This document shows, piece by piece, positions 1 to 5,227 of a stretch of 6,162 nt of DNA (its first letter is position 1; every line of letters starts with the position of its first letter). Position numbers and translations under genes: made by a program. Below the pieces are notes generated by a model. The model searched no databases, had not been told where the DNA came from, and was given only the letters and a program-made list of their open reading frames with translations. This stretch comes from Kiritimatiellia bacterium (GTDB lineage: Bacteria > Verrucomicrobiota > Kiritimatiellia > RFP12 > UBA1067), in NCBI GenBank assembly GCA_028707675.1, contig JAQWAM010000089.1, positions 1 to 6,162 of the forward strand, in the 5' to 3' direction.

Positions 1-475
1 TGCCGCCGTCGAAGCCCTTGACGGTTTTTTCGATATTCTTCAGGTGTGCGCGGCGGATTTCGAAGAGGTGCGGCGAAGAGTCCACATAGATGTAGAGCGT
101 GTTGTTCTCCCATTTTCCGGGCCGCGCCACCTTAGCGACTTCCGGGGGCACCAGATTAGCCCAAGCTGCGGTCAGGCGACTGAGCCAGGGGTTTCCGTTT
201 ATTTTTAAGCGCGCCAGTATTTTTTCGACAGCCGCAGCCATGGGCTCGGGTTCCTGGCGTGTCTCGGGCGGGTCGTGGTCGATCGGCAGGCCCGGCATGA
301 CATTGTTGAAAAGGCGCCGGACACCGCTGTTGTGCCGTTTGTCGCGCTCGGTCAGCTCACGCCGCGCGGCGGACTTTCTGACCCGGAAGGCGTCCTCGTT
401 GTCTTTGGCATCGAAAAAGACGTTTTCAGGAGACGGATTATCCGCCGGGTCAAACTGGTGTTTGCCTTTACGCAT
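1..475 (-). CDS. dciA: DciA/DUF721-family protein (replicative helicase loader-type), 3' end cut by window edge
   Basis: This minus-strand frame starts at ATG 475-473 and stays open to the left edge, giving 158 codons without a stop. Residues 1-80 are polar and highly charged with no recognisable fold. Residues 81-158 match the DUF721/DciA pattern as I know it: a helix (VEKILARLKI), a conserved Trp (W105) in AWANLVPPEVAKVARPG, then the strand NNTLYIYVDSSPHLFEIRR and the helix HLKNIEKTV. DciA proteins interact with the replicative helicase DnaB and help load it in bacteria lacking DnaC/DnaI; that role is family knowledge, not visible here. The family is short, so probably only a few C-terminal residues are missing. 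The gene is divergent from the phosphofructokinase gene and 53 bases from it. No Shine-Dalgarno precedes the ATG. A plus-strand ORF overlapping this region (99-515) looks like a shadow. Confidence 0.8.
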   Translation of the reverse strand, partial: MRKGKHQFDPADNPSPENVFFDAKDNEDAFRVRKSAARRELTERDKRHNSGVRRLFNNVMPGLPIDHDPPETRQEPEPMAAAVEKILARLKINGNPWLSRLTAAWANLVPPEVAKVARPGKWENNTLYIYVDSSPHLFEIRRAHLKNIEKTVKGFDGG

Positions 476-489
476 GGTTAAAGTATATC
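462..489 (+). promoter_or_regulatory. Weak candidate promoter for the rightward phosphofructokinase gene
   Basis: TTGCCT (462-467) and TATATC (484-489) are separated by 16 bases and loosely match a sigma-70 -35/-10 pair. The start point would fall near 496, leaving a leader of about 30 bases before the GTG at 529. The -35 half lies inside the dciA coding sequence, and the -10 half overlaps the opposing dciA -10 box. If both promoters are real, they would compete for the same DNA. The matches are modest, so this is only a candidate. Confidence 0.25.
482..487 (-). promoter_or_regulatory. Candidate -10 box of dciA (TATACT), possibly for a leaderless transcript
   Basis: Read on the minus strand, these bases are TATACT, one mismatch from the sigma-70 consensus TATAAT. 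Only six bases separate the box from the A of the dciA ATG at 475, so a transcript starting at the usual distance would begin at or beside the start codon. This agrees with the absence of a Shine-Dalgarno in front of that ATG. No good -35 hexamer lies 16-18 bases upstream; the best is a weak TTCATT. The call is inferred from sequence match and spacing only. Confidence 0.4.
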
Positions 490-503
490 ATTGTCACATT
501 GAT
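487..503. promoter_or_regulatory. Near-perfect 17-base palindrome, candidate operator between divergent genes
   Basis: The sequence ATCATTGTCACATTGAT is an inverted repeat around C495 with seven of eight arm pairs matching (arms ATCATTGT and ACATTGAT). It abuts the upstream edge of the proposed dciA -10 box and overlaps the proposed start region of the rightward promoter. A bound dimeric repressor could therefore block both. It contains a TGTCACA core but does not match a canonical CRP or FNR site. No regulator gene is visible in the window, so the binding protein is unknown. Confidence 0.35.
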
Positions 504-517
504 GAAATGAAGTGAAG

Positions 518-522
518 AGGAG
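518..522 (+). promoter_or_regulatory. Ribosome binding site AGGAG for the phosphofructokinase gene
   Basis: AGGAG lies six bases upstream of the GTG at 529. It fixes that GTG as the start in preference to the internal ATG at 544, which would remove the first strand leading into the GGP phosphate-binding loop. Confidence 0.8.
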
Positions 523-528
523 CACTCA

Positions 529-1737
529 GTGAAAAAAGGCAACATGCTGATAGCCCAGAGCGGCGGACCGTCCATGGTGATCAACCAGAGTCTTGTCGGC
601 GCGGTTCTGGCGGCGCGGGACAACAAAGGCATCGCGAAGATCTACGGGGCGCTGCACGGTATCCAGGGCATCCTGAACGAGGATTTTATCGATTTGAAGA
701 AAGAGAACCGCAAAACGCTGGAGGCGGTCGCCAACACGCCTGCCTCCGCGCTGGGTTCGGTGCGGAGAAAGCCCACGCCGGAAGACTGCGAGGCGATTTT
801 CCGTGTCCTGTTAAAGCTTGACGTGCGTTATTTCTTCTACATCGGAGGCAATGATTCGGCGGAGACGGTGCATATCATCAACGAGGCGGCTGTCAAGGCC
901 GAGTACGCCATACACTGTTTTCACATTCCCAAGACCATTGACAACGATCTGCGCGAGAACGACCACACGCCGGGTTACGGCAGCGCCGCGCGGTTCGTGG
1001 CTTGCGCGGTCAAGGGCGACGATCTGGACAACCGCGCGCTGGGCGGGGTCAAGATCGACGTGATCATGGGCCGCAACGCGGGGTTTCTGACCGCGGCGGC
1101 GGCTTTGGCGCGGCAGGATCAGGATGACGGCCCGCATCTGGTCTACCTGCCGGAACGCGCTTTCAGTGTCGAGCGGTTTGTCAGGGACGTGAAATCCGCC
1201 ATGAAAAAGTTCGGGCGTTGTGTGGTGGCGGTTTCGGAGGGAATCGCTGACAAGGACGGCACGCCGATAGTCGCCAAGTTTACGCAGGAGACGGATTCGC
1301 ATGGCAATGTGCAGTTGAGCGGCACCGGGGCGTTGGGGGATCTTTTAGCCAAGGCGTTGAAAGAGCGCGCCGGCATCGCGCGTGTGCGCGCCGACACCTT
1401 CGGCTATCTGCAGCGCTCTTTTCCCGGCATAGCCTCTGCCACTGATGCTCTTGAGGCGCGTCTGGCGGGAGTCGCCGCGGTCCAAGCGGCGGTCGACGAG
1501 GATGTGGCGAGCGGATCGGTCGCGATCAAGCGGCGTCCGACTAAAAAGTACAGCGCGGAATTTGTGGTGGTGCCGTTGCGCAAGGTGGCCAAAGAGACCC
1601 GCCACATGCCGGACGCTTTCATCAACAAAGCCGGGAACCACGTGACTAACGCCTTCATAGAGTACGCGCGGCCGCTGGTGGGCGCGCTGCCGCCCTGCGC
1701 GCGGTTTGAGCAGTTGAGGGGGAGGGAAGTTCGTTAG
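529..1737 (+). CDS. pfp: Pyrophosphate-dependent 6-phosphofructokinase (PPi--fructose-6-phosphate 1-phosphotransferase)
   Basis: This 402-residue cytoplasmic enzyme of the PFK-A superfamily interconverts fructose 6-phosphate and fructose 1,6-bisphosphate. Visible motifs are the N-terminal phosphate loop SGGPSMVINQS (11-21), GGNDS (106-110), PKTIDND (134-140) with the catalytic Asp D138, PGYGSAAR (148-155), MGR (180-182), YLPER (206-210) and GYLQR (292-296). Two positions argue for PPi over ATP as donor. D109 sits where ATP enzymes have the second Gly of GGDGS, and K135 sits where they have the Gly of PGTIDND. These are the accepted specificity determinants of the family. PPi enzymes work near equilibrium and so can serve glycolysis and gluconeogenesis, which is common in anaerobes. 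The start is GTG with AGGAG six bases upstream. The last two codons and the TAG stop lie within the first unit of an octamer repeat array. The gene is first in a rightward cluster and divergent from dciA. Confidence 0.92.
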   Translation: MKKGNMLIAQSGGPSMVINQSLVGAVLAARDNKGIAKIYGALHGIQGILNEDFIDLKKENRKTLEAVANTPASALGSVRRKPTPEDCEAIFRVLLKLDVRYFFYIGGNDSAETVHIINEAAVKAEYAIHCFHIPKTIDNDLRENDHTPGYGSAARFVACAVKGDDLDNRALGGVKIDVIMGRNAGFLTAAAALARQDQDDGPHLVYLPERAFSVERFVRDVKSAMKKFGRCVVAVSEGIADKDGTPIVAKFTQETDSHGNVQLSGTGALGDLLAKALKERAGIARVRADTFGYLQRSFPGIASATDALEARLAGVAAVQAAVDEDVASGSVAIKRRPTKKYSAEFVVVPLRKVAKETRHMPDAFINKAGNHVTNAFIEYARPLVGALPPCARFEQLRGREVR

Positions 1738-1800
1738 TGCATTAGTTCGTTAGTGCATTAGTTCATTAGTGCATTAGTGCGTTAGTTCATTGGTTTGTTA
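1729..1800 (+). repeat. Nine tandem 8-base repeats (consensus GTKCRTTA) overlapping the pfp stop codon
   Basis: Nine contiguous octamers run from 1729. They are gttcgtta, gtgcatta, gttcgtta, gtgcatta, gttcatta, gtgcatta, gtgcgtta, gttcattg and gtttgtta, followed by a decayed tenth (gtgtggca, 1801-1808). The first two 16-base double units are identical; copies degrade to the right. The array is much AT-richer than its surroundings. Each junction spells TTAG, giving TAG on the plus strand and TAA on the minus strand. Because 8 is not a multiple of 3, stops enter all six frames within about 17 bases. The first unit provides the final Val-Arg codons and the TAG of the phosphofructokinase gene. 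I see no hairpin, so it is not an intrinsic terminator. Its role is unknown. Confidence 0.9.
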
Positions 1801-1827
1801 GTGTGGCAGTTATGCGGGATGGGCGGC

Positions 1828-1833
1828 GAGGGA
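1828..1833 (+). promoter_or_regulatory. Ribosome binding site GAGGGA deciding the start of the small membrane protein
   Basis: GAGGGA lies ten bases before the ATG at 1844 but only one base before the in-frame GTG at 1835. This spacing makes 1844 the likely start. Confidence 0.5.
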
Positions 1834-1843
1834 AGTGGTTTTT

Positions 1844-2305
1844 ATGGAAACAGACGACAAAAAAATCAGCGGGATCGCGCCGGATGAGACGCTTTCGCGC
1901 ATAGAACTGCAGATCGAGCAGGAGAAACTGAAGCTGGAGCGCGAGCGGATGCTGCTGGAGCGCGAGCGCCTGGAGTCGGCGCGCGCGCGGATCAAAGCAG
2001 CGGAAGGCTTGCATACCGACAAGAACGGCAAACTGGCCGTGAGCGTCTCCACGCTGATTATGGCTTCGATCATTTGTGCGCTGACGGGGGGCATACTCGG
2101 CGCGTTTTCGGCGTCGACGCATCTGAGCCGCCGCAGTGCGGCTCGACTGCAGGAGGTCATGCAGACGTTAGCGGCGGTGTCTCCGGATGGTATAGGGGTG
2201 ACCACCAATGCGTCCGGCGCGGCCGTGGCGGAACTGCCGGCCTGGCTGAAGGCCATGCAGCCGAAGGACGCGCATGCCGGAATCTCGCTGGTGGTCATAC
2301 AGTAG
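1844..2305 (+). CDS. Small membrane protein with an N-terminal charged coiled coil; function unknown
   Basis: This is a 153-residue protein I do not recognise. Residues 15-55 are a dense Glu/Arg/Leu helix (IEQEKLKLERERMLLERERLE) with heptad spacing, almost certainly a coiled coil or long charged helix. Residues about 64-90 form one hydrophobic helix (VSVSTLIMASIICALTGGILGAF) that should span the membrane. A polar segment of about 60 residues follows, ending in a short hydrophobic strand (ISLVVIQ). There is no cleavable signal. With the acidic N-terminus the coiled coil is probably cytoplasmic and the tail outside, but the orientation is uncertain. The ATG at 1844 is chosen over GTG 1835 by Shine-Dalgarno spacing. 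The gene lies 106 bases after pfp and 41 bases before the phosphohexomutase, so it may be co-transcribed with the latter. It could be a scaffold, a division-related factor or an exporter accessory; nothing decides between these. Codon composition resembles its neighbours, supporting a real gene. Confidence 0.7.
   Translation: METDDKKISGIAPDETLSRIELQIEQEKLKLERERMLLERERLESARARIKAAEGLHTDKNGKLAVSVSTLIMASIICALTGGILGAFSASTHLSRRSAARLQEVMQTLAAVSPDGIGVTTNASGAAVAELPAWLKAMQPKDAHAGISLVVIQ
1934..1968 (+). repeat. 14-base direct repeat inside the coiled-coil coding region
   Basis: CTGGAGCGCGAGCG occurs at 1934-1947 and 1955-1968, exactly 21 bases apart. That is one heptad of seven codons, coding LERER both times. 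The spacing suggests that the coiled coil grew by duplication of a heptad-length unit, though low-complexity codon use alone could also produce it. Confidence 0.6.
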
Positions 2306-2334
2306 CGCCGGGCGGTTGGCAAGGGCGGCAGACG

Positions 2335-2340
2335 AGAGGA
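2335..2340 (+). promoter_or_regulatory. Ribosome binding site AGAGGA deciding the phosphohexomutase start
   Basis: AGAGGA touches the ATG at 2341 with no spacer and lies six bases before the in-frame ATG at 2347. The second ATG is therefore the functional start by spacing; the choice changes the protein by only two residues. Confidence 0.65.
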
Positions 2341-2346
2341 ATGAGA

Positions 2347-3696
2347 ATGTCTTTTTTTAAAGCTTATGACATGCGCGGCGAGTTCGGGCGAGACTTCACT
2401 CTCGACACCGTCTATCGCATCGGGCGCTGGCTGCCGTCGCTGTTGGAAGCGCGGCGCATGCTGGTGGGGCTTGACGCGCGGCTGACTTCGGAAGCTGTGC
2501 GTGACGCTCTGGTGCGCGGCTTGACGGAAGCGGGTTGTGACGTGGACGACATGGGGATGGCAACGACGCCGATGGTCTACTTTTTCACCGCTCGGGATGG
2601 TTATGACGCTTCGGTGCAGATCACGGCATCCCATAATCCGGCTAGTCACAACGGCATGAAAGTGTCCAGGGCCGAAGCCGTGCCGGTAGGTTACGACAGC
2701 GGGTTGGCCGAGCTTGAGCAGCGGGTGCTTTCGGGCGAATTGCCGACTGCGGCGAAAAAGGCCGGTGAACAGCGGCAGGTAGAATGCCGCGGGCGCTTTG
2801 TCGAATGGCTGCGCGGGTACGGGCGTGATTTATCGGGGTTACGTTTAGCGGTTGACTGTTCCGACGGCGTGGCCGGCATGTTCGTGCGCGAGCTTTTCGG
2901 CGACGGCGCGCTGTATCTCAACGACGTGCCAGACGGGCGTTTTCCCAATCACGCGCCCAACCCGCTTGAGGCCGAGAACCGCGAACAGTTGAGGACGGCG
3001 GTGCTGGCCGGAAGGCTTGACGCGGGAGTCATATTTGACGGCGATGCCGACAGGGTTATGTTTTTGGACGAGACCGGGGCATTCGTCCAGCCGGACTATC
3101 TGATACCGCTTTTAGCGCGGCATTTCTTGGCGACGGAGCCTGGCGCCACGGTCGTCCATGACATACGCACCTCACGCGGCGTGATAGAGGCGCTGAAGGC
3201 GGACGGCGCGCTGCCGCTGATGGGCAGGGTGGGGCACGCTTTCGCTAAAGTGCTGCTGCGCGAAAGCGGCGCTGTCTGCGGCGGCGAATTGGCCGGCCAC
3301 TATTATTTTCGGGATTTCTTCTGCTGCGATTCCGGGGAGCTGGCGGCACTGCTGATTCTTGAAGCTCTTGTTACAGCCAAAAAAAACGGGGTGAGTTTCA
3401 GCGGCCTGGTCGAGCCGATCCGCAAATATGCAAACTCGGGCGAGCGCAACTACCGCATTGAGGATAAAGAGGGCGCCATCAAGGCGGTCTTGATGTATTT
3501 GGAGGATTGCGGCGAACCTCTGGCGCGGGCGGATTTTGACGGTGTTAGGGTTGATTTTGCGGAGTGGTGGGTGAATGTCCGCAAATCCAACACCGAGCCT
3601 TATTTGCGTCTGGTGGCTGAGGCTGCCGACGCGGAAAGTCTGGCGGGACGGCTGAAAGATTTGGAAACGGTGCTGGCGCCTTTTGTCAATGCTTGA
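2347..3696 (+). CDS. Phosphomannomutase/phosphoglucomutase (alpha-D-phosphohexomutase family)
   Basis: This 449-residue cytoplasmic enzyme has the usual length of bacterial PMM/PGM. It moves phosphate between C6 and C1 of mannose or glucose through a phosphoserine and a bisphosphate intermediate, supplying sugar 1-phosphates for nucleotide-sugar and polysaccharide synthesis. Domain 1 opens with the family's KAYDMRG (5-11) and carries the active-serine loop TASHNP (93-98, Ser95). Domain 2 carries the metal loop DGDADR (231-236). Domain 3 has the sugar-recognition motif GELAGH (313-318). Domain 4 has the phosphate-binding loop RKSNTEPYLRL (412-422). All key residues are present, so it should be active. 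GELAGH and overall length point to the PMM/PGM subgroup rather than phosphoglucosamine mutase, but mannose versus glucose preference cannot be read. The frame is open upstream to 2074, but that stretch overlaps the preceding gene and lacks family similarity. A gap of 21 bases leads to the ABC ATPase gene. Confidence 0.92.
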   Translation: MSFFKAYDMRGEFGRDFTLDTVYRIGRWLPSLLEARRMLVGLDARLTSEAVRDALVRGLTEAGCDVDDMGMATTPMVYFFTARDGYDASVQITASHNPASHNGMKVSRAEAVPVGYDSGLAELEQRVLSGELPTAAKKAGEQRQVECRGRFVEWLRGYGRDLSGLRLAVDCSDGVAGMFVRELFGDGALYLNDVPDGRFPNHAPNPLEAENREQLRTAVLAGRLDAGVIFDGDADRVMFLDETGAFVQPDYLIPLLARHFLATEPGATVVHDIRTSRGVIEALKADGALPLMGRVGHAFAKVLLRESGAVCGGELAGHYYFRDFFCCDSGELAALLILEALVTAKKNGVSFSGLVEPIRKYANSGERNYRIEDKEGAIKAVLMYLEDCGEPLARADFDGVRVDFAEWWVNVRKSNTEPYLRLVAEAADAESLAGRLKDLETVLAPFVNA

Positions 3697-3728
3697 GGTA
3701 CGGGTGGGGGTCGAAGGATGCTTGAGGT
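3689..3728 (+). repeat. 11-base direct repeat duplicating the ABC ATPase start region
   Basis: ATGCTTGAGGT occurs at 3689-3699, across the phosphohexomutase stop, and again at 3718-3728, where it is the start of the ABC ATPase gene. The copies are 29 bases apart, so the upstream ATG is in another frame. This may be chance or the remnant of a short duplication. Confidence 0.6.
3706..3710 (+). promoter_or_regulatory. Probable G-rich ribosome binding site for the ABC ATPase gene
   Basis: GGGGG lies seven bases before the ATG at 3718. A better textual match, GAAGG at 3713-3717, directly abuts the ATG and is too close to act. Translation may also depend on ribosomes finishing the upstream gene 21 bases earlier. 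Confidence 0.4.
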
Positions 3729-4443
3729 CGAGCGCATAACTTTTTCGTACGGCAGGCGACGCGTGGTTGACGACGTGTCGTTCGACATCGCGCCGGGCGA
3801 AATTGTCGCTCTGACCGGGCCTAACGGCGCGGGCAAGACCACCCTGGTCAAAGTGCTGGCGTGCCTTTTGATGCAGGAAGCGGGATTGGTACGCCTGGAC
3901 GAGGTCGATCCTCTTATGCGTCCGGTCAAGTATCGGCGCTTGATCGGGTATCTCTCCGAGCGCTGTCCGTTGTACGACGAGATGACGGTTGACGAATACA
4001 TCACATACCGTGTGCGTCTGAAGGGTGAGCGTAATCTTCGCGTGCGGCGCCGTGTCAGCGAATCGTTGGAAATGTGCGGCTTGGGCGATGTTGCCGCCAT
4101 GCGCATACGATTGTTGTCGCAGGGATACCGCAAGCGGGTCGGCTTGGCGGAGGCGGTGGCTCTGCATCCGCGGCTGCTGCTGCTGGACGATCTGCTGGCA
4201 GGCATCGACGCGGGTCAGCGCAAAAAGACGGCCGCGCTATTGTCGGCGGCCTCGTCGCGTTCGGCGATTCTGGTGACGGGGCATGAGCTGCACGAGCTTT
4301 TGCCCTGGTGCACACGCTTTTTGGTTATGTCGCAAGGGCGGCTTGTGGCATCGCTGCGATCCGGCGAGCACGACCGCGCGGAACTGCTGCGGCTTTTAGA
4401 AACGCACATGGCGGGCAATATCGCTGAGGGCGCGGAAGTATGA
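3718..4443 (+). CDS. ABC-2 type exporter ATP-binding subunit, GldA-like, with atypical Walker B
   Basis: This 241-residue cytoplasmic ATPase should power the permease encoded next to it. It has Walker A GPNGAGKT (34-41). Its Q-loop region is IGYLSERCPLYDEMTVDEY, where Glu81 stands at the usual Gln position, as is common in GldA/ABC-2 subunits. The signature is LSQGYRKRVGLAEA (133-146), and the switch region TGHELHEL contains His189. Walker B and D-loop read LLLLDDLLAGID (153-164), where the family norm is LLDEPTxGLD. Asp158 thus replaces the catalytic Glu, and the Pro-Thr pair is lost. The flanking sequence is in frame with normal codons, so a frameshift is unlikely. Asp can substitute only weakly for Glu in related ATPases, so hydrolysis may be slow. 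The stop overlaps the permease start (ATGA), implying translational coupling. The exported substrate is not evident. Confidence 0.9.
   Translation: MLEVERITFSYGRRRVVDDVSFDIAPGEIVALTGPNGAGKTTLVKVLACLLMQEAGLVRLDEVDPLMRPVKYRRLIGYLSERCPLYDEMTVDEYITYRVRLKGERNLRVRRRVSESLEMCGLGDVAAMRIRLLSQGYRKRVGLAEAVALHPRLLLLDDLLAGIDAGQRKKTAALLSAASSRSAILVTGHELHELLPWCTRFLVMSQGRLVASLRSGEHDRAELLRLLETHMAGNIAEGAEV
4426..4430 (+). promoter_or_regulatory. Ribosome binding site GAGGG for the permease, inside the ATPase gene
   Basis: GAGGG lies nine bases upstream of the ATG at 4440, within the last codons of the ATPase gene. It supports initiation at the overlapping ATGA rather than at a later codon. Confidence 0.45.
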
Positions 4444-5183
4444 GGACTGTTTATGCGATATGGAAGAGAGAGACGCGCGCTTTTTTCAGTGCGTTCTCCT
4501 GCGGGGTTGCTCTGGCGGCTTTTATTGCGGCTTACGGATGTACGTTCGGTGTGCTGCTGCGGGGCAATGAGGGCAGCGTTCTGCAGATACAGAGCCTGTG
4601 GGGTGTGTCCGTAGCGCTGTGGTTGCCGGTTTTGAGCTCCATACTGACGACGCGCCTATTCTCCGAGGAGCGCGCGTCCGGCATGATCGAGATGCTGATG
4701 TCATCGCCTGTGCGCGAGCGCGAAGTGGTGGCAGGCAAGTTTTTGTCGGCCTTCACGATGGTTGTGCTGGCCCTGCTGGTTACGCTGACGGTGCCGCTGT
4801 GGATCCTGCCGCGCATGTCGTTGCATGTGCAGGGCGGCGTCAGCGTTTTGGCTTTTGCGGCGGCCTTGCTGATACTGCTTTTGCAAGCGGCCGTTTGGTG
4901 TGCGGCAGGGACGTTGATCTCGCTTTTTTTCAGCAACCAGGCGGCTGCGGCGGCTTGTTCGCTGCTGTTGTGCTGCGGCCTGCCAGCCGCGGTTTATTTC
5001 GCGGTGATGGCTTGGGTGCCGGCCTTGCGGGCCGAGATGGCCTGGATGCCTTTGCTGGTGCATGTATATGATTTTTCGACGGGGCTGTTCTCAGCCGGCT
5101 TTATGATGCTTTATCTGGCTTCGGCGGTGTTTTTCCTTTTTGTTTGCTCAAAGTCATTGGCTTGTCTGCGCTTGCGCGGTTGA
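4440..5183 (+). CDS. ABC-2 type permease subunit, GldF-like
   Basis: This 247-residue integral membrane protein has about six hydrophobic segments, near residues 17-39, 52-72, 103-123, 133-160, 168-192 and 217-238. Between the second and third is the cytoplasmic coupling segment typical of ABC-2/GldF permeases, TRLFSEERASGMIEMLMSSPVREREVVAGKF (71-101), which contacts the ATPase. Near the C-terminus, HVYDFSTGLFS (208-218) corresponds to the family's conserved His/Phe/Gly segment before the last helix. Length is usual for a stand-alone GldF; some relatives are fused to the GldG domain, but here they are separate genes. The ATG start overlaps the ATPase stop by four bases, so the two subunits should be made in step. 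It probably dimerises and forms the exporter channel with two copies of the ATPase. The substrate is unknown. Confidence 0.9.
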   Translation: MRTVYAIWKRETRAFFSAFSCGVALAAFIAAYGCTFGVLLRGNEGSVLQIQSLWGVSVALWLPVLSSILTTRLFSEERASGMIEMLMSSPVREREVVAGKFLSAFTMVVLALLVTLTVPLWILPRMSLHVQGGVSVLAFAAALLILLLQAAVWCAAGTLISLFFSNQAAAAACSLLLCCGLPAAVYFAVMAWVPALRAEMAWMPLLVHVYDFSTGLFSAGFMMLYLASAVFFLFVCSKSLACLRLRG

Positions 5184-5227
5184 GTGTTGCCGGGATGCTG
5201 TGAGGCGCAAAAAAAACACGAATCAAC
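5184..5227 (+). other. Short intergenic gap with an A8 run and a degenerate ACACGAAT-type repeat
   Basis: The 44-base gap between the permease and the GldG-like gene carries an eight-base A run (5209-5216) followed by acacgaatcaacatgaac, two loosely similar units of about ten bases. The second unit overlaps the proposed ATG at 5228. The A run could pair with the T run at 5247-5253 to enclose that ATG in a loop. GCGCAA (5205-5210) can also pair with TTGCGC (5172-5177), but no U tract follows, so it is not a terminator. There is no Shine-Dalgarno at a useful distance from 5228; GAGG at 5202-5205 is more than 20 bases away. Confidence 0.4.

Noticed and set aside
99..515. Plus-strand 138-codon ORF overlapping the left-edge gene
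   Set aside because: The protein is Ser/Arg-rich with no family features, while the minus frame gives a clear DciA/DUF721 domain over the same bases.
1729..1808. Octamer array considered as a CRISPR array or intrinsic terminator
   Set aside because: Units are contiguous with no spacers, and there is no GC-rich hairpin with a U tract.
2074..2346. Upstream extension of the phosphohexomutase reading frame, adding 91 residues
   Set aside because: It overlaps the preceding gene in another frame, has low-complexity composition, and the family starts at the KAYDMRG segment just after ATG 2347.
1810..2649. Minus-strand 279-codon ORF antisense to the small membrane protein and hexomutase start
   Set aside because: Ser/Arg-rich antisense shadow without motifs; the plus frames have Shine-Dalgarno sequences and recognisable structure.
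3172..4167. Minus-strand 331-codon ORF antisense to the phosphohexomutase and ABC ATPase genes
   Set aside because: It crosses two well-supported genes on the other strand, its protein is His/Gln/Arg-rich as expected for a GC-rich antisense frame, and no domain is visible.
4180..4209. Frameshift or sequencing error as the cause of the odd Walker B
   Set aside because: Signature motif, DD-LLAGID and switch His are all in one frame with normal codon use on both sides, so substitutions explain it better than an indel.
5172..5216. TTGCGC...GCGCAA pairing followed by an A run, considered as a terminator
   Set aside because: On the plus strand the stem is followed by A, not U. On the minus strand the T run precedes the stem instead of following it.
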